Shown here one piece after another: positions 1-6,218 of a stretch of DNA of 22,451 bases. Each line of letters begins with the position of its first letter. Position 1 is the stretch's first letter. This DNA comes from an uncultured Kiritimatiellota bacterium. GTDB lineage: Bacteria; Verrucomicrobiota; Kiritimatiellia; RFP12; UBA1067. The notes under the pieces are model-generated. The model searched no databases. It was not told where the DNA came from and worked only from the letters and a program-made list of their open reading frames with translations. The DNA is taken from contig CAKTZA010000063.1 in the NCBI GenBank assembly GCA_934635045.1, positions 1 to 22,451 on the forward strand, in the 5' to 3' direction. The position numbers and the translations under genes were made by a program.

Positions 1-2011
1 GGTGCGCGAGCGTGTAGGTGACGGGCGTCGTCGTGCGCCCGTCGAAGCGGCCCGTCAAGAGTGCTGAACGCGGCGGGATGTTCTCGACCGTGACGGAATC
101 GGGCGCCGCCCACGTGCAGGTGAGGGCGGAGGCGTCCGCGCCGACGGGCAGCGTCACCTCCCTCTGCCGCGCGCGGTAGTCGTGGAAGCAGGGGACGGTC
201 GCGGAGACGTTCGGGAAGTTGATGCGCCCCGTCGGGCGGTGCGCCGCGAGGTCGGGGAGGCGACCGAAGGCGAAGTCGGCGGAGGAGAACGAGACGGCGA
301 AGGAGCCTGACGCGCGGAGGTAGAGCGGAATGGTCTGCCCGCGCGGCACGGGGAGGAGGAGCGTGGAGTTGTTGGGGGAGGAGGTCTCACACGGAGACAC
401 GGAGGCACGGAGGGTTTGGGCGGCGTTCGGCGAAGCCGAACCTTCGACGGCGCTGTCCGCTTCGAGACATTCAGCCCGCCCCTCAGAAACGATTCTCCGT
501 GCCTCACCCCGCATAGCGCCTGCTGTGCAGCTCGCTTCGCTCGGGGGATAGGTGCCTCCGTGTGAGGCATCCGACCCGCCCGACACGATCTTGTCCACGA
601 ATTGACACGAATTTTCACGAATTGAGATTCGTGTCGATTCGTGAAGATTCGTGGACAATGGCAAAGCGTTCAACGCCGTTGGCACAACCCCCTCAATCCG
701 TGCAAATTCGCGTGAATCCGTGGCTACAACTCCGTGCCTCCGCCCCTCCATTCCCTCGCGCCCGCTTGCGCGCCCTTCGGGTTCGCCTTCGGCGAAGGTC
801 CCCTCCGAAACGCTTTGCGTTTCTTCGGTGCATGTGTTCAGCGTCGCAGACCTTTCTCCCACGAGCGGGACGGCGCGGCCGCCGACGAGGAGCTCGCCAC
901 GCCCCGCGCCGGCGACGGTGACGCGCAGCACCGCCGTCCGCTCCGTCGACTGCGGATGCGCGAACGCCCCGTTCGTCGTCCCCGCGTAGACGAGATGCTC
1001 CCAGACCGTGTTCGTCGAGCCGGACGGACACGCGAGCGGGTCGAGCCCGCCGAGGGCCTCGTCGAATGCACTCCGCGCCGCGTCGCACCGCCGCTCGCTG
1101 TCGGAGACGAACGTCAAGCTCGTCGTCTCGCGCGAGAGAAGAAAGGATATTTGCCCCTCCGCACTTCTTCCTTCTTCCTTCTTCCTTTTTCCCTCTCCCG
1201 CCTCAACGCCGCCCATGACGTTCGTGAGGAGGCCGTCCGAGGCGAGGCGCGAGAGGTCGTAGCGATAGGCGAAATTCCCGTTCGGGCTCAGCTCGACCTG
1301 GAACGAGACGGGGTTCGTCGGCGCACGGTGCAGCAGCGCGTTCTGCCATGTCAGGAGAAGCGAGCCGTCGTCCCGCATCCCGTGCCAGAAGAGGCTCGGA
1401 CGGTTCGACTCGGCGAGGCGCCCCCAGTTCGCGGCGGGGACAAGGCCAAGGGAGGCCGTGACGGGCCTCAGCGCGGCATTCGTCGAGAGGAGGATCGTTC
1501 CATTCGCAAAGACGACCAGGCTGGAGAACGCCGCCTCGCCGAACGGGAACTCCCAGCCGCCGAAGGACAGGCGCATCCAGTCCGAGGCCGCGCCGCGCCG
1601 CCGCCAGTTCTCGGCGATGACAGCGCCCTCCGGCGGGTCGAAGGAGAAGACCTCGTTCGTCCCGATGCGAGAGAGGGTGTAGCCGCAACCAGCCGCCGAC
1701 GGGCTTATCTCACACGGAGCCACGGAGTCACGGAGATCGCCCGGAGAAATGTCAATCCCAAGCTGTCCTGCGGAAGGTTCGCGACTTTCTCTCCGTGTCT
1801 CCGTGCCTCCGTGTGAGGTCGTCTCCCCTTCAGGCTTCACCCCTGCCCATGCGACGGCCGCCGCCAGAGCAATCGCCGCCAGCCCCCTGCGCGCACGGGG
1901 ACAGGCCCCCCAGTCCCGCCGCACGGACGCGAAAGCCCCGTGCCGCGCCGCCCACGCGACGGCGGCGACCGCCCACAGCAGGGCAGACGCCATTGTCAGG
2001 AGAAAAACCAT
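1..2011 (-). CDS. Exported/membrane-anchored protein of unknown function with in-frame repeat insertions (3' end outside window)
   Basis: I do not recognise a named family. The frame opens with ATG at 2011 and has no stop through to base 1 (670 codons seen). Residues 1-22 and about 43-57 are hydrophobic and Ala-rich, separated by an Arg-rich loop, so the protein is probably exported or anchored. Residues about 105-270 read like a beta-rich ectodomain: WEFPFGEAAFSSLVVFANG, then an FWHG motif, then NPVSFQVELSPNGNFAYRY, loosely like a nidogen-type domain (inference). Ordinary protein-like sequence resumes after residue 545. Three stretches are low-quality protein encoded by repeats: residues about 64-103, 272-284 and 394-543. 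All three are stop-free and keep the downstream frame. The start fits a TGGTATAAT box 6 nt upstream, which implies a leaderless message. A decayed gene is possible, but the open frame argues against it. Confidence 0.72.
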   Translation of the reverse strand, partial: MVFLLTMASALLWAVAAVAWAARHGAFASVRRDWGACPRARRGLAAIALAAAVAWAGVKPEGETTSHGGTETRRESREPSAGQLGIDISPGDLRDSVAPCEISPSAAGCGYTLSRIGTNEVFSFDPPEGAVIAENWRRRGAASDWMRLSFGGWEFPFGEAAFSSLVVFANGTILLSTNAALRPVTASLGLVPAANWGRLAESNRPSLFWHGMRDDGSLLLTWQNALLHRAPTNPVSFQVELSPNGNFAYRYDLSRLASDGLLTNVMGGVEAGEGKRKKEEGRSAEGQISFLLSRETTSLTFVSDSERRCDAARSAFDEALGGLDPLACPSGSTNTVWEHLVYAGTTNGAFAHPQSTERTAVLRVTVAGAGRGELLVGGRAVPLVGERSATLNTCTEETQSVSEGTFAEGEPEGRASGREGMEGRRHGVVATDSREFARIEGVVPTALNALPLSTNLHESTRISIRENSCQFVDKIVSGGSDASHGGTYPPSEASCTAGAMRGEARRIVSEGRAECLEADSAVEGSASPNAAQTLRASVSPCETSSPNNSTLLLPVPRGQTIPLYLRASGSFAVSFSSADFAFGRLPDLAAHRPTGRINFPNVSATVPCFHDYRARQREVTLPVGADASALTCTWAAPDSVTVENIPPRSALLTGRFDGRTTTPVTYTLAH
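385..567. repeat. CACGGAG-unit repeat with inverted outer arms, inside the coding frame
   Basis: The left end (385-413) is three CACGGAG heptamers at 8-bp spacing after TCTCA. The right end (552-567) is the inverse, GTGCCTCCGTGTGAGG, with a partial inverse copy at 493-509. Between them are small hairpins, such as GTTCGG-CGAAG-CCGAAC at 425-441. The same outer sequence flanks the element at 1708-1817, so this is a dispersed family. It lies inside the minus-strand gene without interrupting its frame. Confidence 0.7.
591..658. repeat. 68-bp palindrome of CACGAAT heptamers at 10-bp spacing
   Basis: Left arm 591-622 and right arm 627-658 are inverted copies around a TGAG loop, with 26 of 32 positions pairing. 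Each arm starts with TTGTCCACGAAT and contains three CACGAAT heptamers separated by 3-nt spacers. All heptamers pair; the six mismatches fall in the two spacers. It would form a strong hairpin in DNA or RNA. On the minus strand it is read in frame as part of the large exported protein. Confidence 0.85.
694..722. repeat. Degenerate ATTCGTG/ATCCGTG repeat at 10-bp spacing
   Basis: Three related heptamers (ATCCGTG, ATTCGCG, ATCCGTG) occur at exact 10-bp spacing, 35 bp after the perfect palindrome and in the orientation of its right arm. It looks like a decayed half-copy of the same element. A CCGTGCCTCC fragment of the CACGGAG family follows at 731-741. Confidence 0.6.
786..828. repeat. Cluster of small perfect hairpins
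   Basis: CCTTCG-G-CGAAGG (786-798) is followed by GAAACGC-TTT-GCGTTTC (807-823), extended by flanking CCG/CGG. These mark the left end of the composite repeat block at 385-828. They resemble the other small GC-rich hairpin at 425-441. Confidence 0.5.
1163..1199. repeat. Polypyrimidine CTTCTTC tract
   Basis: The plus strand shows about 37 nt of almost pure pyrimidine in CTTCTTCCTTCTTCC units. Read on the minus strand in the large exported gene it encodes a charged insert with core GKRKKEEGRS. A related tract lies at 3271-3313 in the opposite coding sense. Confidence 0.6.
1708..1817. repeat. Inverted-arm CACGGAG repeat element, about 110 bp
   Basis: Left arm 1708-1736 has TCTCA plus three CACGGAG units at 8-bp spacing. 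Right arm 1790-1817 is the inverse (three CTCCGTG units, then TGAG). The spacer of about 53 nt has no clear structure. The pair could fold into a long stem. It encodes residues about 64-103 of the minus-strand gene without a stop or frame change, just after the second hydrophobic segment. Confidence 0.75.
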
Positions 2012-2017
2012 GTGGCT

Positions 2018-2026
2018 ATTATACCA
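2018..2026 (-). promoter_or_regulatory. Extended -10 promoter, leaderless, for the gene at 1-2011
   Basis: The minus strand reads TGGTATAAT, a perfect extended -10 (TGn-TATAAT). Only 6 nt separate it from the ATG at 2011, which puts the expected transcription start on or next to the start codon. No ribosome-binding site can fit. No TTGACA-like -35 is visible. It forms a perfect 9-bp inverted repeat with the promoter at 2043-2051. Confidence 0.65.
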
Positions 2027-2042
2027 TACTGCGGGCGGATTG

Positions 2043-2051
2043 TGGTATAAT
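2043..2051 (+). promoter_or_regulatory. Extended -10 promoter, leaderless, for the cysteine desulfurase
   Basis: TGGTATAAT lies 8 nt before the ATG at 2060, giving an expected leader of about 0-3 nt. No -35 consensus is seen. The 9-mer is the exact inverse of the minus-strand box at 2018-2026, with 16 nt between them, so each polymerase footprint would cover the other start site. Confidence 0.65.
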
Positions 2052-2059
2052 ACCGCCCC

Positions 2060-3247
2060 ATGATGAGAACGGTCTATTTCGACAACAACGCCACGACGCA
2101 GGTCGCGCCCGAGGTGCGCGACGTCATGCTCCCCTTCTTCTGCGAACTCTACGGCAATCCGAGCTCGATGCACGCCTTCGGCGGACAGGTCGCGAAGTTC
2201 GTCGATCGCGCGCGCGAGGAAGTCGCGCGCTTCATCAACGCCGAGCCGGACGAAATCATCTTCACCTCCTGCGCGACGGAGTCCGACAACGCGGCGATTC
2301 GCGGCACGGCCGAATACTTCGGCAAGGAACTGAAGGTCATCACGACCGCCGTCGAGCACCCGGCCGTCCTCCAGCCCTGCCGCCGCCTGAAGGCCCTCGG
2401 CCACGAGGTCGTCGAGCTCGGCGTCGACGCCCTCGGCAACCTCGACCTCGACCAGCTCCGCCGCGAGCTCGCGTCCGCAAAAGGCAAGGCCCTCGTCTCG
2501 ATCATGTACGCAAACAACGAGACGGGCGTCGTCTTCCCGATGGACGAGATCGCCGCGATCTGCAAGGAGCGGGGCGCGATCCTGCACACCGACGCCGTGC
2601 AGGTCGCCGGCAAGATTCCCGTCGACGTGAAGAGGACGCCCGTCGACATGCTCTCGATGAGCGGCCACAAGTTCCACGCGCCAAAGGGCGTCGGAATCTT
2701 CTACGTCCGGCGCGGCACGAAGGTGAAGCCCTTCCTGCTCGGTGGCCATCAGGAGCGCTCGCGCCGCGCGGGCACCGAGAACGTGCCCTACATCATCGGC
2801 CTTGCGAAGGCCTGTGAGCTCGCGCGCCTCGGCATGGCGAAGGAGGCGGTCGCCGTCGCGGCGATGCGCGACCGTCTGGAGGCCGGGCTGCTCGCGGCGT
2901 GCCCGAACGTGCGCGTGAACGGCGACTCGGCGCGGCGCCTGCCGAACACGCTCAACGTCAGCTTCGAGTACATCGAGGGCGAGGCCATCGCCTACCACCT
3001 CTCCGACCTCGGCATCTGCATCTCGACGGGCTCCGCGTGCGCGTCCGGCTCGCTCGACCCCAGCCACGTCATCCGCGCGATGGGCGTGCCCTTCACGGCC
3101 ATCCACGGCTCCGTGCGCTTCTCGCTCTCGCGCTACAACACGATGGACGAGGTCGACTACGTTCTCGACAAACTGCCGCCCGTCATCGCCAACCTGCGCG
3201 CCCTCTCGCCCTTCGGGCCGGACACGAAGGTGACGACATTTGAATGA
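2060..3247 (+). CDS. Cysteine desulfurase, NifS/IscS type (class V aminotransferase fold)
   Basis: This PLP enzyme removes sulfur from L-cysteine as a persulfide for Fe-S cluster or thio-cofactor assembly, in the cytoplasm. At 395 aa it has the normal family length. Visible landmarks are the N-terminal YFDNNATT (6-13), the cofactor-stacking histidine in VEHPAV (H100), NNETG (152-156), HTDAVQ with D178, the Schiff-base lysine in SGHKFHAPKG (K204), and the active-site loop STGSACASGS with catalytic C327. That loop pattern is the group I (NifS/IscS) type. ATG ATG begins at 2060; the start follows from the promoter 8 nt upstream. No IscU/NifU scaffold, IscR or thiouridylase gene is next to it, so I cannot say which pathway it feeds. 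It is followed almost without a gap by a small lipoprotein. Confidence 0.96.
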   Translation: MMRTVYFDNNATTQVAPEVRDVMLPFFCELYGNPSSMHAFGGQVAKFVDRAREEVARFINAEPDEIIFTSCATESDNAAIRGTAEYFGKELKVITTAVEHPAVLQPCRRLKALGHEVVELGVDALGNLDLDQLRRELASAKGKALVSIMYANNETGVVFPMDEIAAICKERGAILHTDAVQVAGKIPVDVKRTPVDMLSMSGHKFHAPKGVGIFYVRRGTKVKPFLLGGHQERSRRAGTENVPYIIGLAKACELARLGMAKEAVAVAAMRDRLEAGLLAACPNVRVNGDSARRLPNTLNVSFEYIEGEAIAYHLSDLGICISTGSACASGSLDPSHVIRAMGVPFTAIHGSVRFSLSRYNTMDEVDYVLDKLPPVIANLRALSPFGPDTKVTTFE

Positions 3248-3248
3248 C

Positions 3249-3575
3249 ATGAAAACAATGAATATGCGACTCTTCTTCCTTCTTACTTCTTCCCTCTTCC
3301 TTTTCATTCTCCCCGGCTGCCGCCGGACAGACGTCCGGGAGATGACCGTCTCGATGCCGGCCCTTCTGGAGGCCGACAAGGCGAAGGTCGTCGAGGCCCT
3401 CGCCCGCTACAACGGCGTCGAGAAAGACTCCTACCGCTGGGACGTGGCGGCGAAGACGCTGACCCTGCGCTATGACTCGATGCAGGTCGCGCAGGCGAAC
3501 ATCCGCTACGCCATCGAGGCGAAGGGCGTCAAGGTCGCCTACCCCGAAAAGACCGACGACCGCGCCGGCCACTGA
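3249..3575 (+). CDS. Small lipoprotein with a heavy-metal-associated-like fold, no CxxC
   Basis: A 108-aa predicted lipoprotein. A hydrophobic segment ends in a lipobox (LFILPGC), so Cys would be lipidated and the protein anchored facing the periplasm. The remaining roughly 85 residues have the size and beta-alpha-beta-beta-alpha-beta rhythm of a heavy-metal-associated domain: VREMTVSMPALLEADKAKV, LTLRYDSMQV, then AIEAKGVKV. The metal-binding CxxC is absent, so metal transfer is unlikely (inference). ATG at 3249 is 1 nt after the desulfurase stop. An in-frame TTG at 3240 has a better-placed AAGGTG (3227-3232) and could be the true start, overlapping the upstream gene. The signal-peptide core is encoded by a polypyrimidine repeat. 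Confidence 0.7.
   Translation: MKTMNMRLFFLLTSSLFLFILPGCRRTDVREMTVSMPALLEADKAKVVEALARYNGVEKDSYRWDVAAKTLTLRYDSMQVAQANIRYAIEAKGVKVAYPEKTDDRAGH
3271..3313. repeat. Polypyrimidine CTTCTTC tract used as signal-peptide code
   Basis: About 43 nt of almost pure pyrimidine (CTTCTTCCTTCTTACTTCTT and onward). In this frame such units encode only Leu, Phe, Ser, Thr and Ile, giving the hydrophobic core LFFLLTSSLFLFIL of the lipoprotein. A similar tract, read in the other sense, lies at 1163-1199. Confidence 0.6.
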
Positions 3576-3589
3576 CGGCTCGGCGACGC

Positions 3590-5284
3590 TTATCGGACTG
3601 TCGCGCGCAGCGGCACGTTCGGCAGGCACGTCCCGTCCGAAACGGCCTCTTCAAGTTCGCGCGCGCGATCCTCGTCGTACCACCAGTAGGGGAAGATGGC
3701 GTCCTCGTCGCCGTAGCGGCCGAGAAGCGACGTCGGCATCCCGAACTTGTTCCAGTAGAGGAGCCGCCGCTCGTCCGTGTTCCAGAGGAGGACATACGGC
3801 ACCTGGTCGGAGACGAGCCGGTCGATCCGCCGGTAGGCCGCCGCACGTTCGGCGGCGGACATCATCCCCTTCTCGGCCGCGATGAGCGCGTCCACCTCCG
3901 GCAGGTCGAGCCCCGTCACGTTGTTGCCGCCCGCGCGCCGGCCTTCGGACGAGTGCCACGTCGTCTCGGGGTTGCGGAAGACGCTTGCGCCCCACGCCGC
4001 CCACGTCATGTCGAAGTTGAAGGCGTCCATGTCGCGCATCCACCCGGCGAAGTCCTTGCGGACGATCTCCATCTTCACGCCACACGCGGCGAGCGCCTGC
4101 GTGAAGAGCGAGAGGAACTTGTCCTCGCCCGCCGAGCGCGAGAGGAACGTGAACGCGAAGCCGTCCGCATAGCCCGCCTCGGCCAGCAGCCGCCTCGCGC
4201 CCGCGACGTCATACGTCCACTGCACGTTCGCGCACGGGTTCGCCGCGTCGTAGAGGTCTTCGTAGTAGCTCTTCTGCAGGAAGTACTCGCCGTTCATCAT
4301 CGTGCGGTTCATCGTCTCGCGGTCGACGAGCTTCGCCATCGCCTGGCGCACCTTCAGGCTGTTGAACGGCGGACGCCGCAGGTTCATCGCGAAGCCCTGA
4401 AAGCCGATCGGCGCGCGGTTCTTCACGCGCCGCTTCAGGATCCAGTTGCGCGCGAACTTCAGCCCTTTCGTCTCCGCGTTCATGATGCGCGCGGAGTAGA
4501 CCGGGTAGACGTCAATCGCCCGCTTCTTGAGCGCCTCGAAGGCGTTCTCGTTGTCCGCATAGTAGCGCATCACGATGCGGTCGAAGTTGTAGAGCCCGCG
4601 CGCGGACGGGAAGTCGCGCCGCCACCACGTGCCCGTGCGCCGGAACTCGCTCTCGACCTGCTCCTCGACGCGCGCGAGGCGGTACGGGCCGCTCACGGGC
4701 AGGCCGACGAGCGACACCCGGTTGAAGTCGCGTCCCGCGAACGCATGCTGCGGCAAGATCCAGAAGAGGCCACAGTGCAGGAGGTCGCGCCAGTCGCGCG
4801 GGCTGTCCCCCTTCTTGCGGAAGCGCACCGTCCGCGCGTCAAGGATCTCCGGGCTCTCGAAGACGCCGAGCATCGTCTTCCACGGCCCCGTCTCGCTCTT
4901 CGCGTCCATGACCGCGTCGAAGGTTCCCTTCACGTCCGCCGCCGTGACGGGCCGCCCGTCCGACCAGCGCGCACGGTCGTCGAGGACGAACGTGAACGCC
5001 CGTCCGTCGTCCGACACCGCCCACCGCCGCGCGAGGCCCGGCGCGAAGTCGAGCGTCTCGGAATCGACCGTCAGCAGGTTCTCGTACATCAGGTCGAACG
5101 TCATCTTCGTGTAGGCGTTGTTGTCGATGTAGGCGTTGTAGCTCTTCGGGCTCTGTGCGCCCGAAAAGCGGATCGTGCCGCCCTTCTGCGCGCGCGGACT
5201 CGCCGCCGGATCGGGTCGGTCGACCCAATTCGTCGCGGGATACCACGTCACCGCCAGGAGCAGAAGCGCATGCAGCATCGTCAC
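3590..5284 (-). CDS. ABC transporter substrate-binding protein, family 5 (peptide/oligosaccharide type)
   Basis: A 564-aa exported solute-binding protein of the SBP_bac_5 (OppA/DppA/YejA-like) family; such proteins deliver peptides, microcin-like molecules or oligosaccharides to an ABC permease. A short hydrophobic leader (MLHALLLLAVTWYP) precedes the mature domain. Family features include a YENLLTVDSETLDFAPGLAR-type strand near residue 70, DGRAFTFVLDDRARWSDGRPVTAADV near 95, and FNSLKVRQAMAKLVDRETMN in the middle. The many aromatic residues and the FDMTWAAWG stretch are closest to YejA-type binders (inference). GTG at 5284 overlaps the TGA of the upstream metallophosphoesterase (GTGA), suggesting coupled translation; ATG at 5278 is an alternative start. 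No permease or ATPase gene is adjacent, so it is an orphan here. Its stop lies 14 nt from the convergent lipoprotein. Confidence 0.88.
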   Translation of the reverse strand: MTMLHALLLLAVTWYPATNWVDRPDPAASPRAQKGGTIRFSGAQSPKSYNAYIDNNAYTKMTFDLMYENLLTVDSETLDFAPGLARRWAVSDDGRAFTFVLDDRARWSDGRPVTAADVKGTFDAVMDAKSETGPWKTMLGVFESPEILDARTVRFRKKGDSPRDWRDLLHCGLFWILPQHAFAGRDFNRVSLVGLPVSGPYRLARVEEQVESEFRRTGTWWRRDFPSARGLYNFDRIVMRYYADNENAFEALKKRAIDVYPVYSARIMNAETKGLKFARNWILKRRVKNRAPIGFQGFAMNLRRPPFNSLKVRQAMAKLVDRETMNRTMMNGEYFLQKSYYEDLYDAANPCANVQWTYDVAGARRLLAEAGYADGFAFTFLSRSAGEDKFLSLFTQALAACGVKMEIVRKDFAGWMRDMDAFNFDMTWAAWGASVFRNPETTWHSSEGRRAGGNNVTGLDLPEVDALIAAEKGMMSAAERAAAYRRIDRLVSDQVPYVLLWNTDERRLLYWNKFGMPTSLLGRYGDEDAIFPYWWYDEDRARELEEAVSDGTCLPNVPLRATVR

Positions 5285-6063
5285 GGGCCCGGTTCGCGCA
5301 GACGGAAAGCCTCGATCGACACGGCCTTCTTCGTCGCGGGATCAAAGTCGATGATCGCACCCTCCAGCGTCGAGGGCCCGGAGGCGACCTCGAAGCGGGC
5401 CGGGATGCCGGTGACGAACTTCTTCGTGACGGGCTTCAGGTCGCGGCCGATCGACGAGACGTAGGGCCCCGTCATGCCGAGGTCGGTGATGTACGCCGTC
5501 CCGTTCGGGAGAAGGCGCGCGTCCGACGTCTGCACGTGCGTGTGCGTGCCGACGACCGCCGTCACGCGTCCATCGAGGTAGTGGCCAAGCGTCATCTTCT
5601 CGCTCGTCGCCTCGGCATGGAAGTCGACGAAGACGGGCACGTCCTTCGGCATCTCGGCGAGCGCGCGGTCTGCCGCGTGGAAGGGGCAGTCCACCGGGCT
5701 CATGAAGACGCGCCCCTGCACGTTCAGGAGGGCGAAGCGGAACGTCGGGAGCGTGACGAGGCACCAGCCCTTGCCGGGGGTTTCCGGCGGATAGTTCGCG
5801 GGCCTGACGAGGTTCGTCACCGTGCCGATCTGCCCGGCAAACTCCTTCTGCCCCCATGTGTGGTCGCCGAGCGTGATCGCGTCCGCCCCGGCCTCGAAGA
5901 TCTCCTTCGCGAGCGCGGCGGTGATGCCCGAGCCGGCGGCGCAGTTCTCCGCGTTCACGACGACGGCGCTAAGACCCTTCTCGGCACGAATCGCCTTCAG
6001 GTGGCCCTGCAGCATGCGCCGCCCGGGCCCGCCCACGACGTCGCCAACCATCAGGATCCTCAT
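5281..6063 (-). CDS. YmdB-family metallophosphoesterase (TIGR00282-type)
   Basis: A 260-aa cytoplasmic two-metal phosphoesterase, full family length. Characterised relatives such as Bacillus YmdB hydrolyse 2',3'-cyclic nucleotides and affect RNA turnover and developmental choices. Metal ligands are visible in order: D8 in VGDVVG, E39-N40 in NAEN, D67-H68 in LGDHTW, H149 in DFHAE, H174 and H176 in GTHTHVQT. Position 67 is Asp where I recall Asn as usual. Other family signatures include RPANYPP and the YITDLGMTGP segment. ATG at 6063 has a strong GGAGGTG (6069-6075) 5 nt upstream. The gene is preceded by a 10-codon leader ORF and followed, with 4-nt overlap, by the solute-binding protein. Confidence 0.93.
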   Translation of the reverse strand: MRILMVGDVVGGPGRRMLQGHLKAIRAEKGLSAVVVNAENCAAGSGITAALAKEIFEAGADAITLGDHTWGQKEFAGQIGTVTNLVRPANYPPETPGKGWCLVTLPTFRFALLNVQGRVFMSPVDCPFHAADRALAEMPKDVPVFVDFHAEATSEKMTLGHYLDGRVTAVVGTHTHVQTSDARLLPNGTAYITDLGMTGPYVSSIGRDLKPVTKKFVTGIPARFEVASGPSTLEGAIIDFDPATKKAVSIEAFRLREPGP

Positions 6064-6092
6064 GCCGACACCTCCCGTTCTGATCTTTTCAT
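6060..6092 (-). CDS. Leaderless 10-codon leader ORF overlapping the ymdB-type start
   Basis: ATG at 6092 opens a 10-residue ORF (MKRSEREVSA). Its TGA overlaps the phosphoesterase ATG as ATGA. The start lies 8 nt after the TATAAT box, exactly the spacing seen for the leaderless desulfurase gene, so it should sit within the first few bases of the mRNA. The Shine-Dalgarno for the main gene lies inside this ORF. This fits a translational-coupling or attenuation leader, but the ORF is short enough to be chance. Confidence 0.4.
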   Translation of the reverse strand: MKRSEREVSA

Positions 6093-6100
6093 GGCCTTGT

Positions 6101-6109
6101 ATTATAGCA
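6101..6109 (-). promoter_or_regulatory. Extended -10 promoter for the phosphoesterase/solute-binding unit
   Basis: The minus strand reads TGCTATAAT, a perfect extended -10. The expected transcription start is near 6094, giving a 31-nt leader to the main ATG. There is no clear -35. The rest of the gap up to the fucosidase stop (6110-6218) is GC-rich and shows no convincing terminator. Confidence 0.6.
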
Positions 6110-6218
6110 TAATCGCCCGGCGCGCCGCACGGCCTCGCGCCGCCACCCAGAGAGACGGCTTCGGCGCTCTGAAGGCAGGGGGCTGATCCGCTGCTCCAAA
6201 GCGCTCAACGTTTGGTTG

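Noticed and set aside
385..828. CRISPR-like array
   Set aside because: Units are 7-10 bp palindromic heptamers, with no 25-40 bp repeats, unique spacers or cas genes.
330..989. Several short plus-strand ORFs over the repeat block
   Set aside because: They are translations of the CACGGAG/CACGAAT repeats and have no promoter, ribosome-binding site or conserved protein character.
3240..3248. TTG at 3240 as start of the lipoprotein
   Set aside because: It has a reasonable AAGGTG upstream, but ATG at 3249 gives an equally good signal peptide; recorded as an alternative only.
6110..6218. Hidden RNA gene or terminator in the largest gap
   Set aside because: GC-rich with no stable hairpin plus T tract and no tRNA-like features that I could find by eye.
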